From: Sulfitobacter faviae
GTDB taxonomy: Bacteria > Pseudomonadota > Alphaproteobacteria > Rhodobacterales > Rhodobacteraceae
Assembly (NCBI RefSeq): GCF_029870955.1
Contig: NZ_PGFQ01000001.1
Span: 744,001-808,000, forward strand
Direction of reading: 5' to 3'
Length of the DNA stretch: 64,000 nt
Both the position numbers and the translations under genes were made by a program. Of the stretch, positions 1-9,341 are shown piece by piece (the stretch's first letter is position 1; each line of letters begins with the position of its first letter). The notes beneath the pieces are model-generated. The model saw only the letters and a program-made list of their open reading frames with translations. It made no database searches and was not told where the DNA came from.

Positions 1-415
1 GCGCGAAATGGAACTCTTGATTATACTTCACCGCCTGCGGCCAGCGCCCGGCCACCGCTGCGGCCTCGTTCCGCTCCACGATCTTTTTCAGGCGGCGGAT
101 TTCCTTGGGGCCGACCACCTCAGCGGCGTGGCCTGCGGCAAATCCCTCCAGCTCGCGCCGGATGCTCGCGATTTCAAGATACTGCGCCTCTCTCAGCACC
201 GGCACGCGCACATCGCGCACGCTGCGCTGGACCAAAGCCTCATCCCGCAAGAGCCGCTGCACCGCGTCGCGGACCGGGGTCGAACTGGTACCCAACCGCT
301 CTGCCAAGCCGCGAATGGTGACCTTTTCATTCGGGCGAAGCCTGCCTTCCACCAAGTCCTGACAGACCCGATCATAAATCGCATCGCCCAATGAAACTTG
401 ATTGATCTCGGCCAT
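1..415 (-). CDS. GntR family (FadR/FCD type) transcriptional regulator, partial
   Basis: Reading leftward from an ATG at 415, the frame stays open to the window edge, so only the first 138 residues are present. The protein opens with MAEINQVSLGDAIYDR and continues into a winged helix-turn-helix of the GntR type: an LRPNEKVTIRGLAERLGTSS segment followed by PVRDAVQRLL. The next part (residues about 75-138) starts an all-helical effector domain as in FCD regulators. It is divergent to the deacetylase gene, with a perfect palindrome in the 123 bp between them, so it probably represses that catabolic operon until an acidic or amino metabolite binds. The family call is firm; the effector is unknown. 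Confidence 0.85.
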   Translation of the reverse strand, partial: MAEINQVSLGDAIYDRVCQDLVEGRLRPNEKVTIRGLAERLGTSSTPVRDAVQRLLRDEALVQRSVRDVRVPVLREAQYLEIASIRRELEGFAAGHAAEVVGPKEIRRLKKIVERNEAAAVAGRWPQAVKYNQEFHFA

Positions 416-453
416 CGCGCCCTCATCCTTACTGGCCGACTTGCTGCCAGTTT

Positions 454-470
454 TGATGCATGATGCATCA
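454..470. promoter_or_regulatory. Palindromic operator in the divergent GntR/deacetylase intergenic region
   Basis: TGATGCA-TGA-TGCATCA is a perfect 7-bp inverted repeat with a 3-bp centre. It lies 39 bp upstream of the regulator start and 68 bp upstream of the deacetylase start. FadR/FCD-type GntR proteins bind short palindromes of this kind, often in their own divergent promoter region. Binding by the adjacent regulator is inferred. Confidence 0.6.
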
Positions 471-538
471 TTTCTATTGAGCCTGCAAATTAAAACTGCA
501 ATGCTCCGCCGCAACGACATCAGACCACAGGGAATGTG

Positions 539-1567
539 ATGAAAGTCTTTTTCGACGAACGCCAGCTTGGCCATGCGCCGACACATTATTTTCGGCGCGG
601 CGCGGCGATGCCGCATCAAGAACAGCCACAACGTGCTGAAATTCTACGCGATATGTTAATCGGCGAAGGGTTTGAGATCAGCAAACCCAAAGACCACGGG
701 CTTGCGCCGATCAAGGCGGTGCACAACCCTGACTACGTCGATTTCCTGCCCGATGCCCATGCCCGTTTCGTCGAAAGCGCGGGGCCGGATGCGCTGGCCA
801 TTCCCACCATGCACCCCGGCGTGCGGCGCGGGAAAGAGCCCAAGGACATTCACGGTCAATTGGGTTGGTGGATGACCGACACTTCGACCCCGCTGACCGA
901 AGGGTCATGGGATGCAGCCTATTGGTCCGCCCAAACCGCCATTGAGACGGCCCAAACGGTGGCGACAGGCGCCCGCGCGGCCTATGCGCTCTGCCGTCCG
1001 CCCGGCCACCATGCGATGCGCGATTGCTCGAACGGTTTTTGCTTTTTCAACAACGCCTGTATCGCGGCAGAGCGCCTGACCCAGACCTTCAAGAAGGTCG
1101 CGCTGATCGACATCGACGTGCACACCGGCAATGGCTCGCTCGACATCCTCTATGAACGCGGCGACATCTTCTTTTGCTCGCTGCATCCCGATCCGGCCAC
1201 CTACCCCACCTTCTATCTCGGCCATGCCGATGAGACGGGCGAAGGCGACGGGGCGGGCAAATCGCTGAACCTGCTGCTGGAGCAGGGTGCGAGCCAAGAT
1301 GAGGTGCTGGCCCTGCTCGACAAGGGCATTGCCGCGATCCGCGATTTCGGGGCCGAGGCGCTGGTCGTCTCGCTGGGCTTTGACATGGCCGCCGACGATC
1401 CGCTGGCTGCCGTGAAGGTCTATCCCGACGGCTTTGCCGAAATGGCCCGGCGCTTGGCGGCGCTGAACCTTCCCACCGCATTGATCCAAGAGGGCGGCTA
1501 CCTTGGCCCCTCCCTTGCCGATAACGCAAAATCATTTCTCACGACATTCCGCGAGGCCACAGCATGA
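539..1567 (+). CDS. Histone deacetylase-like amidohydrolase (acetylpolyamine amidohydrolase family)
   Basis: The 342-residue protein has the zinc-dependent deacetylase fold of the arginase/deacetylase superfamily. RPPGHHA (about residues 153-159) carries the tandem catalytic histidines, DIDVHTGNG (about 192-200) the zinc-binding Asp-x-His, GFDMAADDP (about 281) the third ligand, and EGGY (about 315) the terminal loop. Bacterial members remove acetyl groups from polyamines or related amines in the cytoplasm. A GTG two codons earlier is possible, but the ATG at 539 sits 5 bp after an AGGGA ribosome site. Its stop overlaps the next start by four bases, so it heads a tightly coupled operon. The exact substrate is unknown; an N-acetylated amine fits the neighbouring kinase and aminotransferase. 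Confidence 0.85.
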   Translation: MKVFFDERQLGHAPTHYFRRGAAMPHQEQPQRAEILRDMLIGEGFEISKPKDHGLAPIKAVHNPDYVDFLPDAHARFVESAGPDALAIPTMHPGVRRGKEPKDIHGQLGWWMTDTSTPLTEGSWDAAYWSAQTAIETAQTVATGARAAYALCRPPGHHAMRDCSNGFCFFNNACIAAERLTQTFKKVALIDIDVHTGNGSLDILYERGDIFFCSLHPDPATYPTFYLGHADETGEGDGAGKSLNLLLEQGASQDEVLALLDKGIAAIRDFGAEALVVSLGFDMAADDPLAAVKVYPDGFAEMARRLAALNLPTALIQEGGYLGPSLADNAKSFLTTFREATA

Positions 1568-3124
1568 GCAAGACACCCCAAGATATGAATGGCGCGGAAA
1601 GCGTTGTGCGCAGCCTGCATGCGGGCGGGGTGGAGGTCTGTTTCGCCAATCCCGGCACCTCCGAAATGCAATTCGTCGACGCGCTGGACCGCACCAAACT
1701 GATGCGCTGCGTTCTGGGCCTGTTCGAGGGGTGGTGACCGGCGCCGCCGATGGCTATGCGCGCATGGCCGGCAAACCAGCGGTGACCCTGCTGCACCTTG
1801 CCCCCGGTTTCGCCAATGCCGCCGCCAACCTGCACAACGCCCGCAAGGCGCGGGTGCCGATGGTCAACCTTGTGGGCGATCACGCGCTGCGGCACCAGAA
1901 ATACGACGCCCCCTGTCGGCGGATGTCGAAGGCGCCTGTGCGCCCTTCAGCGATTGGGTACGTTCGGGTCGTGACGCGGGCAGCTTTGCCGCCGATGCGA
2001 TGACCGCCCTCGCGGTCGCCCAAGGCAAGCCGGGCAAGGTCGCCACGCTGATCGCGCCCGCCGACATCGGCTGGGACGCGGGCGGCCAGATGGCCGAGGT
2101 CGTGCCCCCCGCGGCCCCTGCCCCGCTGGACGAAGCCGCGCTTGATGCCGCGGTCAAAGCCTTGGAAAGTGGTGAGAAGACCGTGCTTCTGGTCGGCAGC
2201 GGTGTGCTGGAGAACCAAAAGGCGATGGCCCTGCTGCACGGCATCGCGGAAAAGACCGGCGCCGATATCCTCGCCCCGACCTCGAACCGCCGGTTGGAGC
2301 GCGGACAGGGGCGGTTTGCCGTCAACAAAATCCCCTATCCGATCAACGCGGCGCTCGAATGCCTTGCCCCCTACCGCCGCGCCATCCTGATCGAGACGCC
2401 GCCGCCGGTCGCCTTTTTCGCCTACCCCGAAAAGCCGAGCCTGCTGTTGCCGGTCGATTGCCATAACGTGACGCTCGCCGCCGTCGATGCGGATGGCGCC
2501 ACCGCACTGGCCGCTGTGGCGGACCGTATCGGTGCGAAACCCGCCACCCCGCGCGACCACGCGCGGCCCGCGGCACCACAGGCGGGCGGCATCAGCCTGC
2601 AAAACCTCGGCGCGGCCTTGGCCAATGCGCTGCCCGAAGACGCAATCGTGGTGGATGAGGCCGTGTCCTCCGGCGGGGCGACTTTCCCGGCGGGCGACAG
2701 TGCCGCGCCGAACACTTGGCTCGCGCTGACCGGCGGGTCGATCGGCATTGGCATTCCCCTTTCCGCCGGGGCCGCCATCGCCTGCCCCGACCGCCCGGTG
2801 ATCACGCTGCAAGCCGATGGTTCGGCCATGTACACCATTCAGGCGCTCTGGACCCAAGCGCGCGAGAATTCCAACGTCACCACCATCATTCTGGCCAATC
2901 AGTCCTATGAGATCCTCAAGGGCGAGTTGCACAACGTCGGCGCCCAACCCGGCCCCGACGCGCTGAGCATGCTGAACCTCGACCGCCCGCAATTGGATTT
3001 TGTGGCCATGGCCAAGGGCATGGGCGTGCCGGGCAAACGGGTCGAAGACATTGCCGAGTTGATGCGCACCATCGAAGAGGCCGCGAAAGAGCCCGGCCCC
3101 TTCCTCATCGAAGCGATGCTGTAA
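1564..3124 (+). CDS. ThDP-dependent acetolactate synthase/decarboxylase-like enzyme (two frameshifts)
   Basis: The coding sequence runs through three frames. It starts at 1564, loses one G in the run at 1728-1731 (FEGVVTG becomes FEGW-stop), continues, then loses one C in the run at 1909-1913 before going on to 3124. Joined, it is a normal-length (about 520 aa) thiamine-diphosphate enzyme. The N-terminal NPGTSEMQF holds the family's catalytic Glu, the middle domain is nucleotide-like, and the C-terminal [15 protein letters not shown] plus NQSYEIL form the ThDP/Mg site. The closest feel is the acetolactate synthase-like or benzoylformate-decarboxylase-like group. It probably acts on a 2-oxo acid or aldehyde made by the downstream enzymes. 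Both breaks are at homopolymers, so the gene is probably intact in the organism. Confidence 0.75.
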
Positions 3125-3141
3125 CCCCGAAAGGACACGCC

Positions 3142-4431
3142 ATGCCCCTTGATCCAGACCTCAAGTCTCGCATCCTTCAGGCTGTCGAAGACGGATTTGC
3201 CGAACAGGTAAGTTTTACCCAAAAGCTCGTGCAAATGCCCTCCCTGCGCGGCCATGAACATGCGATCCAAGACCTGCTGTTTCGCAGCCTGCAAAGCCGT
3301 GGCTACGCGATGGACCGTTTCAAGATGGACCGCGCCGCGATTGAGGCGCATCCCGGCGGGTCGAAATACTCGGACGATCATTCCGACGCGCCCATCGTCG
3401 TGGGCATCCACCGCCCGCGCGATGAGCGGGGCCGCTCGCTGATCCTGCAATCGCATCTCGACGTGGTGCCCGAGGGGCTGCACGACATGTGGGACGATCC
3501 GCCCTTTTCGGCCAAGATTGACGGCGATTGGATGTATGGCCGGGGCGCGGGCGATATGAAGGCAGGGGCGGCTGCGAATATCTTTGCGCTCGACGCGCTG
3601 CGCCGCATCGGGCTGCAACCGGCGGCGACCGTCTATGTGCAATCCGTGGTCGAGGAGGAATCCACTGGCAACGGCGCTTTGCAGACTTTCCTGCAAGGCT
3701 ACACCGCCGATGCGGTCTTCATCCCCGAACCCGAAGAGGAAATGCTGGTCCGCGCCAACACCGGCGTCATCTGGTTTCAGGTGCAGTTGCGCGGCGTGCC
3801 GGTCCATGTGCGCGAAATGGGCGAAGGGGCCAATGCCATTGATGCTGCCACCCGCGTCATCACAGCCCTGCGCGAGATGGAGGAGGAGTGGAACGCCGAG
3901 AAAGGCGAGCACCCGCATTTCGAAGACGAGGCCCATCCGATCAACCTCAACATCGGCAAGATCGAAGGCGGCGATTGGGCCTCATCAGTGCCGTCATGGT
4001 GCAACATCGATTGCCGCGTTTCCATCTATCCGGGCCGCAGCGCCGAGGATGCCGCGCGGGAGATCACCGAGCGGGTCAAAGCCTTCGCCCAAAGCGACAG
4101 CTTCCTGTCGAACAACCCGCCCAAGGTGGTCTTCAACGGTTTCTACGCCGAAGGCTATGTGCTGGAGCCGGGCAGCGAGGCTGAAACCGTGTTGGAACGC
4201 GCCCATGAAGAGGCCATCGGCGCGCCGCTGCAATCCTTCATGACGGCGGGCTACCTCGATACGCGGGTTTATGCGCTTTACAACAAGATCCCCGCGCTCT
4301 GCTACGGGCCAAGATCGCGCAACATTCACGGGATCAACGAATCCGTCAGCCTCAGTTCGGTCAAGAAGATCACCCAAGCCATGGCGCTCTTCATCGCCGA
4401 ATGGTGCGGGACCGAAGGCACCTACCCATGA
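3142..4431 (+). CDS. M20 family metallopeptidase/deacylase (ArgE/DapE-like)
   Basis: This 429-residue protein has the motifs of the M20 di-zinc hydrolases: SHLDVVPEG (about 110) with the first His and bridging-side Asp, GRGAGDMKAG (about 133) with the bridging Asp, EEESTGNG (about 171) with the catalytic Glu pair, and RNIHGINESV near the end with the last His. The family hydrolyses N-acyl amino acids or small peptides. The gene lies 17 bp after the ThDP gene behind an AAAGGA site, and its stop overlaps the kinase start (ATGA). Two different deacylases in one operon suggest that an N-acylated amine or amino acid is the imported substrate. The specific acyl group cannot be read from sequence. 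Confidence 0.85.
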   Translation: MPLDPDLKSRILQAVEDGFAEQVSFTQKLVQMPSLRGHEHAIQDLLFRSLQSRGYAMDRFKMDRAAIEAHPGGSKYSDDHSDAPIVVGIHRPRDERGRSLILQSHLDVVPEGLHDMWDDPPFSAKIDGDWMYGRGAGDMKAGAAANIFALDALRRIGLQPAATVYVQSVVEEESTGNGALQTFLQGYTADAVFIPEPEEEMLVRANTGVIWFQVQLRGVPVHVREMGEGANAIDAATRVITALREMEEEWNAEKGEHPHFEDEAHPINLNIGKIEGGDWASSVPSWCNIDCRVSIYPGRSAEDAAREITERVKAFAQSDSFLSNNPPKVVFNGFYAEGYVLEPGSEAETVLERAHEEAIGAPLQSFMTAGYLDTRVYALYNKIPALCYGPRSRNIHGINESVSLSSVKKITQAMALFIAEWCGTEGTYP

Positions 4432-5540
4432 CCGAGGCCGGGATCACGCTCCACGGCGGCCTGCCCCCGTTTCTCAGCGGTGTGCTGGTGGAAGAGACCG
4501 GGACCCAGACCGACCTGCTGGCACAAGACCCGCCCGCCTTTGACGCGGCCCGCGCGGCGGAGGTTGCGCTGCGTTTCTATGGTATCTCGGGGCAGATCGA
4601 ACCGCTTGCCGCTGAAAAAGACGCGAATTTTCTGATCACCCTGACCACGGGCGAGCAGGCGCTCCTAAAGGTCACTAATGCCGCCGAAGACCGGGCGGTG
4701 ACCGACATGCAGACCGCGGCACTGATGCATCTGGCCGCCGCCGATCCCGAACTGCCCGTGCAACGCATCTGCGCCAGCCTAAACGGCAAAGCTGCCGAGG
4801 TCGCCACCGCCGCCGATGGGCAGCCCCATGTCGTTCGCCTGATGTCCTTCCTCGGCGGCACCGTGCTCAGCAATGCGACCCCGCAGCCGGGCCTCTACCG
4901 CGCCTTGGGCGATTTTCACGCGCGGGTCACCCTTGGGCTGCGCGGCTTCTTTCACCCCGCGGGCGGGCATTTCCTGCAATGGGACATCAAACAAGCGGGC
5001 CACCTGCGCCCCCTTTTGGCGGATGTGCAGGACGCCGCGCTGCGCCAGCAGTTGCAGCATAGGCTTGACCAGTTTGACGCGGAAACCGCCCCGCGATTGC
5101 CGCATCTGCGGGCACAGATCGTGCATAATGACTTCAACCCCCATAACATTCTGGTCGACGCGCCACAGGCGCAGCATCCCGTCGGGTTGATCGACTTCGG
5201 CGATATGGTGCATACGCCGCTGGCCTGTGATTTGGCGGTGGCCTGCTCCTATCAACTCGGCCAAGGCACGGATCCGCTGGGTGCCATTTGCGAGATGGTC
5301 GCGGGCTTCGCCACACGGCTGCCGCTGGAGGCCGAAGAGGTCGCGCTTCTGCCCAGTCTGATCCGCCTGCGCCATGCCACCACCTTGGCAATCGGCGCCT
5401 CCCGCGCGCGGCGCTATCCTGAGAATGCCCCCTATATCCTGCGCAACGCCGCCGCTTCGCAACGCGGGCTGGCCGCGCTCGACCATGTGGGCGACGCCGC
5501 CGCGATCAAATCCCTGCACCATGCTGCGGGAACGGAGTGA
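4428..5540 (+). CDS. APH-fold small-molecule kinase (hydroxylysine kinase-like)
   Basis: The protein is 370 residues if started at the ATG overlapping the previous stop; earlier in-frame codons would run back into the M20 gene. HNDFNPHNIL (about residue 233) is the kinase catalytic loop with Asp and Asn, and LIDFGDM about 20 residues later supplies the metal-binding Asp. This is the aminoglycoside phosphotransferase/choline kinase fold. It is followed after 3 bp by a class III aminotransferase-like gene. In animals the same two families are hydroxylysine kinase and phosphohydroxylysine phospholyase. I therefore infer phosphorylation of a hydroxyl on an amino compound rather than antibiotic resistance. 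The substrate is not identified. Confidence 0.75.
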   Translation: MTEAGITLHGGLPPFLSGVLVEETGTQTDLLAQDPPAFDAARAAEVALRFYGISGQIEPLAAEKDANFLITLTTGEQALLKVTNAAEDRAVTDMQTAALMHLAAADPELPVQRICASLNGKAAEVATAADGQPHVVRLMSFLGGTVLSNATPQPGLYRALGDFHARVTLGLRGFFHPAGGHFLQWDIKQAGHLRPLLADVQDAALRQQLQHRLDQFDAETAPRLPHLRAQIVHNDFNPHNILVDAPQAQHPVGLIDFGDMVHTPLACDLAVACSYQLGQGTDPLGAICEMVAGFATRLPLEAEEVALLPSLIRLRHATTLAIGASRARRYPENAPYILRNAAASQRGLAALDHVGDAAAIKSLHHAAGTE

Positions 5541-5543
5541 CCG

Positions 5544-6875
5544 ATGACCATGATCAACGCCTATGACAGCGCCCAAGCCGAGGCCCTCAGCCCCGCAGAC
5601 CGCGCCCTGATCGACCGCCGCGCCAAAGCGCTCGGCCCCGCCTACCGGCTGTTCTACGACCAGCCGCTGCATATCACGCGCAGCGAGGGTGTCTGGCTTT
5701 GGGATAAGGACGGGCGCAGATATCTCGATGCTTACAACAACGTCGCATCGGTCGGCCATTGCCACCCCCGCGTGGTCGAGGCGATCACCCAGCAGTTGGG
5801 CGTGCTGAACACCCACACCCGCTATCTACATGAAAACGTTGTCACTTACGCCGAACGGCTGCTCGCTACCATGCCCGAGGCGCTTGGTCATGTCATGTTC
5901 ACCTGCACCGGGTCCGAGGCGAATGACATCGCCCTGCGCATCGCCCGCAGCTATACCCGGCGCGAGGGCGTCATCGTGACCCGGCTTGCCTATCACGGGC
6001 TGACCGAAGCGGTGGCCGAACTCTCCCCCTCTCTGGGCGAATTCACCCCGCGCAGCCCGCGCATCCGGCTGATCGACGCGCCCGACACGCTGCGCATCCC
6101 CGAGGCGCAGCAGGGCGCTAAACTCGCCGCCGATCTGGGCCAAGCGATTGCCGAGATGCGCGCCGATGGGATCGAGCCTGCGGCCTTCATCGTCGATACG
6201 ATCTTTTCCAGTGACGGGCTGCATCCCGATCCGGCGGGGTTCCTGCAACCAGCTGTCGATCTGATCCGCGCCGAAGGGGGGCTTTTCATCGCTGACGAAG
6301 TGCAGCCCGGCTTTGCCCGCACCGGCGATGCCTTCTGGGGGTTCGAGCGCCACGGGCTGGTGCCTGACATGGTCACGATGGGCAAGCCGATGGGCAATGG
6401 CTTCCCCCTTTCCGGCACCGCGATGCGGCCAGAGCTGGTGCAAGAATTTGGCGAAAAGGCGCGGTATTTCAACACCTTTGGCGGCAATCCCGTGGCCGCC
6501 GCCGCGGGCATGGCGGTGCTCGACGTGATCGCGGATGAGGGATTGCAGGACAATGGCACAGCCGTTGGCGGCTACCTCAAGAGCGGCTTGCAAGACATCG
6601 CGAGCCGCTACCCCGAGATCGGCCATGTGCGCGGCGCGGGGCTGTTTCTGGCGGTCGAATGCGTCACCGCGCGCGAGACCAACGCCCCCGATGCCGCCCG
6701 CGCCAAATTCGTGGTCAACCATCTGCGCCAGAATGGCGTCTTGATCAGCGCCACCGGGCCGGGGGCCAATGTGCTGAAAATCCGCCCCCCGCTTGTCTTG
6801 CAGCAGGCCGAGGCGACCCTGTTCCTCGACGCGACAGAAGCCGCCTTCGCCGCCGCGCGGGCCGAGGGGGGTTAA
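5544..6875 (+). CDS. Class III PLP aminotransferase, possibly an amino-phosphate phospholyase
   Basis: The 443-residue protein is a fold-type I PLP enzyme. ADEVQPGFARTG places the cofactor-binding Asp at about 251, and TMGKPMGNGFPLSG the Schiff-base Lys at about 281. MFTCTGSEANDIALRIAR is the phosphate-cup region. Its partner is the adjacent APH-fold kinase, the pairing known from hydroxylysine and ethanolamine-phosphate catabolism, where AGXT2L-type enzymes eliminate phosphate and ammonia to give an aldehyde. An ordinary omega-amino acid or diamine transaminase is the alternative. It ends 10 bp from the convergent ABC ATPase gene. The family is certain; phospholyase activity is inferred from context. 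Confidence 0.8.
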   Translation: MTMINAYDSAQAEALSPADRALIDRRAKALGPAYRLFYDQPLHITRSEGVWLWDKDGRRYLDAYNNVASVGHCHPRVVEAITQQLGVLNTHTRYLHENVVTYAERLLATMPEALGHVMFTCTGSEANDIALRIARSYTRREGVIVTRLAYHGLTEAVAELSPSLGEFTPRSPRIRLIDAPDTLRIPEAQQGAKLAADLGQAIAEMRADGIEPAAFIVDTIFSSDGLHPDPAGFLQPAVDLIRAEGGLFIADEVQPGFARTGDAFWGFERHGLVPDMVTMGKPMGNGFPLSGTAMRPELVQEFGEKARYFNTFGGNPVAAAAGMAVLDVIADEGLQDNGTAVGGYLKSGLQDIASRYPEIGHVRGAGLFLAVECVTARETNAPDAARAKFVVNHLRQNGVLISATGPGANVLKIRPPLVLQQAEATLFLDATEAAFAAARAEGG

Positions 6876-6885
6876 CCCTGCGGCC

Positions 6886-8501
6886 CTACTGCGCCTCGCG
6901 CAGAGACCGCTCCCGCGCGCGGGCCTCGGTCAGCCATTCCGGGTCCATCTGCGGGACCGATGTCAGCAGCCGCTTGGTATAGGCCTGCTTTGGATCGCCG
7001 AAGATCTCATCACGCCCGCCCTGCTCCACGATCTGGCCATTCTTAAGCACGATCACCTTATGGGCAATCGCCTCAACCGTGGCCAAGTCATGGGTGATGA
7101 ACATGAAGGTCAGGTCCAGCTCGGTCTGCAAACGCACCAAAAGCCGCAGGATCCCTTCGGCCACCAATTGGTCCAGCGCGCTGGTGACCTCGTCACAGAT
7201 GATGAACTCCGGCTCGGCTGCCAGCGCCCGCGCGATGCCCACGCGCTGCTTCTGCCCGCCCGAGAGTTCGCTGGGTTTGCGGTCAAGGAAAGCGCGGTCG
7301 AGGTCGACCAGATCCATCAGTTCCGCCACCCGCGCCTGAAGCTCTTGCCCCCTGCGGCCCGTGAACTTGCGCACCGGGCGGGCCAAAATCTCGCGGATAC
7401 TGTGGCGCGGGTTCAGCGAGGTATCCGCCGATTGATAGATCATCTGGATATTGCGCAGCGTCTCAGCCCCGCGTTTGGCCAGTTGCGGCTCAAGCGGCGC
7501 GTCGTTCCAGAAAAACTGCCCGGCGACGGGGGGCAACAGCCCTGCGATGACCCGGGCGAGGGTTGATTTACCCGACCCGCTTTCTCCGACGACGGCAGTG
7601 GTCTGGCCGCGCGGAAAGGTGAAGTTGAGGTTGTCCAGCACCGTCATCGGCCCATAGGCCGCCGAAACCCCCTCGCAGCGGATCAGCGCCGGAGCCTCCC
7701 CCGCCTTAGCGTCCGGGCGGCGGAAGGAGCGCACGGCCCAGAGCGAGCGGGTATAGTCCTCTTGCGGGGCGTCGAGCATGGTCTTGGTCGGCGCGGTCTC
7801 CACCGCCGCGCCATCCTTCATCACGCAGATGCGGTCGGCCATCTGGCTCACCACCGCCAGATCATGGGTGATATAGATCGCCGCCGTGTCATATTGCTCG
7901 ACGATATCGCGGATCGCGCCCAGCACTTCGATCTGGGTGGTCACGTCCAAAGCGGTCGTCGGCTCGTCAAAGATGATCAGGTCGGGGCGACAGGCCATGG
8001 CCATCGCCGTCATCGCCCGCTGCAACTGGCCGCCCGACACTTGGTGCGGGTAGCGAAAGCCGATCTCTTCGGGGTTGGGCAATTGCATCTGACGGTAGAG
8101 CGCGACGGCGTCCTGCTCTGCCGCCGCGCGGCCCGAGACACCGTGTAGACGCGGCGCTTCGGTATATTGGTCGATCAGCGTCTTGGCGGGGTTAAAGCTT
8201 GCCGCCGCAGACTGGGCGACATAGGCGATGCGCTTGCCATGCAACCGGCGCAATTGCCCGCGCCCCATGCCGATCAATTCGGTGCCGTCGAATTCGACGC
8301 TGCCCCGGCAAAGCGCACCCCGTCGCGGACATAGCCCATCGCCGCCAAGCCAGCGGAGCTTTTGCCCGCCCCGCTCTCGCCGACAAGACCCAGCACTTCA
8401 CCCCGGTCCAGTTCCAGATCGAGCCCTTTGATGATCACATTGGGCCGCGCGCGGCTGCCTGCCTCAAGCCGGAGACCGCGAATGTTCAGAAGATTTCCCA
8501 T
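6886..8501 (-). CDS. Double-domain ABC importer ATPase (DppD-DppF type fusion, one frameshift)
   Basis: Two complete ABC ATPase domains lie in one chain of about 538 residues. The first has GESGAGKSS and VSGGQLQRA, the second GESGSGKST and [10 protein letters not shown], each with a Walker B (IIFDEPT and IICDEVT). This is the fused form of the two oligopeptide-transporter ATPases. The reading frame breaks where the run at 8303-8306 is one base short: the N-terminal 75 residues, from the ATG at 8501, then shift into the frame used to 6886. Restoring one G gives continuous [18 protein letters not shown]. It is the last gene of a transporter operon starting at 11,952 and energises the two permeases beside it. 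Confidence 0.85.
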
Positions 8502-8520
8502 AAGCTTGGCCCCTGCTTGG

Positions 8521-9339
8521 TTAACTTTTCAGACCGCTGGCGCGGTGCAGCATCCAATCGACGATCAGGTTGATCGCAACGGTCAACAAGGCGATGGCGG
8601 CCGCCGGGATCAGCGGCGTGATATCGCCAAAGCTGATCAGGGTGGCGTTCTCCTTTACCATCGATCCCCAATCCGCCGTGGGCGGCTGAATCCCGATGCC
8701 AAGAAAGGACAGCGCCGCGATAAAGAGAAACACAAAGCAAAAGCGCACGCCAAATTCAGCGATCAGGGTGGACCAAATGTTGGGCAATATCTCGCGCCGC
8801 AGCAGCCACGGCGTGCGCTCTCCGCGCAGCTTGGCGGCCTCGACAAAATCAAGCCCGACGACATTCATCGCCGCCGCGCGCGACAGGCGATAGACCGGCG
8901 CCACATAGATCACCGCGATCACCCCGACCATATTGGGGATCGAGGGGCCGACAATGGCCAAGAGCATCAGCGCCAAGATCAGCGGCGGCACGGCCATCAA
9001 CACATCGACGAGCCGCGACAGGACTTCATCCAGCCAGCCGCCTTTGAGCGCGGCCAGCATCCCCAGCGTGGCCCCGACCGAAAAGGAAATGGCCGTGGTC
9101 AGCAGCGCCAGCCCAACCGTATTGCGCGCGCCAAAGATCATGCGTGACAGCATATCGCGGCCCAGATTGTCGGTGCCGAGCGGATGCGCGCCACTCCACG
9201 GCAGATAGGCGTCGCCCACCACCTCCGTCTCGCCATAGGGCGCGATCCACGGGGCGAAAAGTCCGGTGATCGCCACGAGGACCAGCACCACCATGCCAAA
9301 GATCGCCGAAGGAGGCGCGGATTTCAGCAAAGATTTCAT
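8521..9339 (-). CDS. Peptide/nickel-type ABC transporter permease (DppC-like)
   Basis: The 272-residue integral membrane protein begins with one helix (MVVLVLVAITGLFAPWIAPY). It then has a short periplasmic stretch with GTDNLGRDMLSRMIFGAR, the signature of DppC/OppC permeases, and five further hydrophobic segments. The EAAKLRGERTPWLLRREILP region is the cytoplasmic EAA loop that docks on the ATPase. The start is 2 bp from the stop of the upstream permease, so the two are co-translated. Together with the DppB-like partner it forms the import channel for a peptide-like, opine-like or amine-containing solute. Confidence 0.88.
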   Translation of the reverse strand: MKSLLKSAPPSAIFGMVVLVLVAITGLFAPWIAPYGETEVVGDAYLPWSGAHPLGTDNLGRDMLSRMIFGARNTVGLALLTTAISFSVGATLGMLAALKGGWLDEVLSRLVDVLMAVPPLILALMLLAIVGPSIPNMVGVIAVIYVAPVYRLSRAAAMNVVGLDFVEAAKLRGERTPWLLRREILPNIWSTLIAEFGVRFCFVFLFIAALSFLGIGIQPPTADWGSMVKENATLISFGDITPLIPAAAIALLTVAINLIVDWMLHRASGLKS

Positions 9340-9341
9340 CG

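Noticed and set aside
1564..3124. Programmed ribosomal frameshifting in the ThDP gene and other split genes
   Set aside because: The breaks occur in many unrelated genes, always one base short in a G/C run, without slippery heptamers or downstream structures. Sequencing error explains them better.
4428..5540. An aminoglycoside resistance gene
   Set aside because: The fold is shared with many metabolic kinases, and the operon context (deacylases and a class III PLP enzyme) argues for catabolism.
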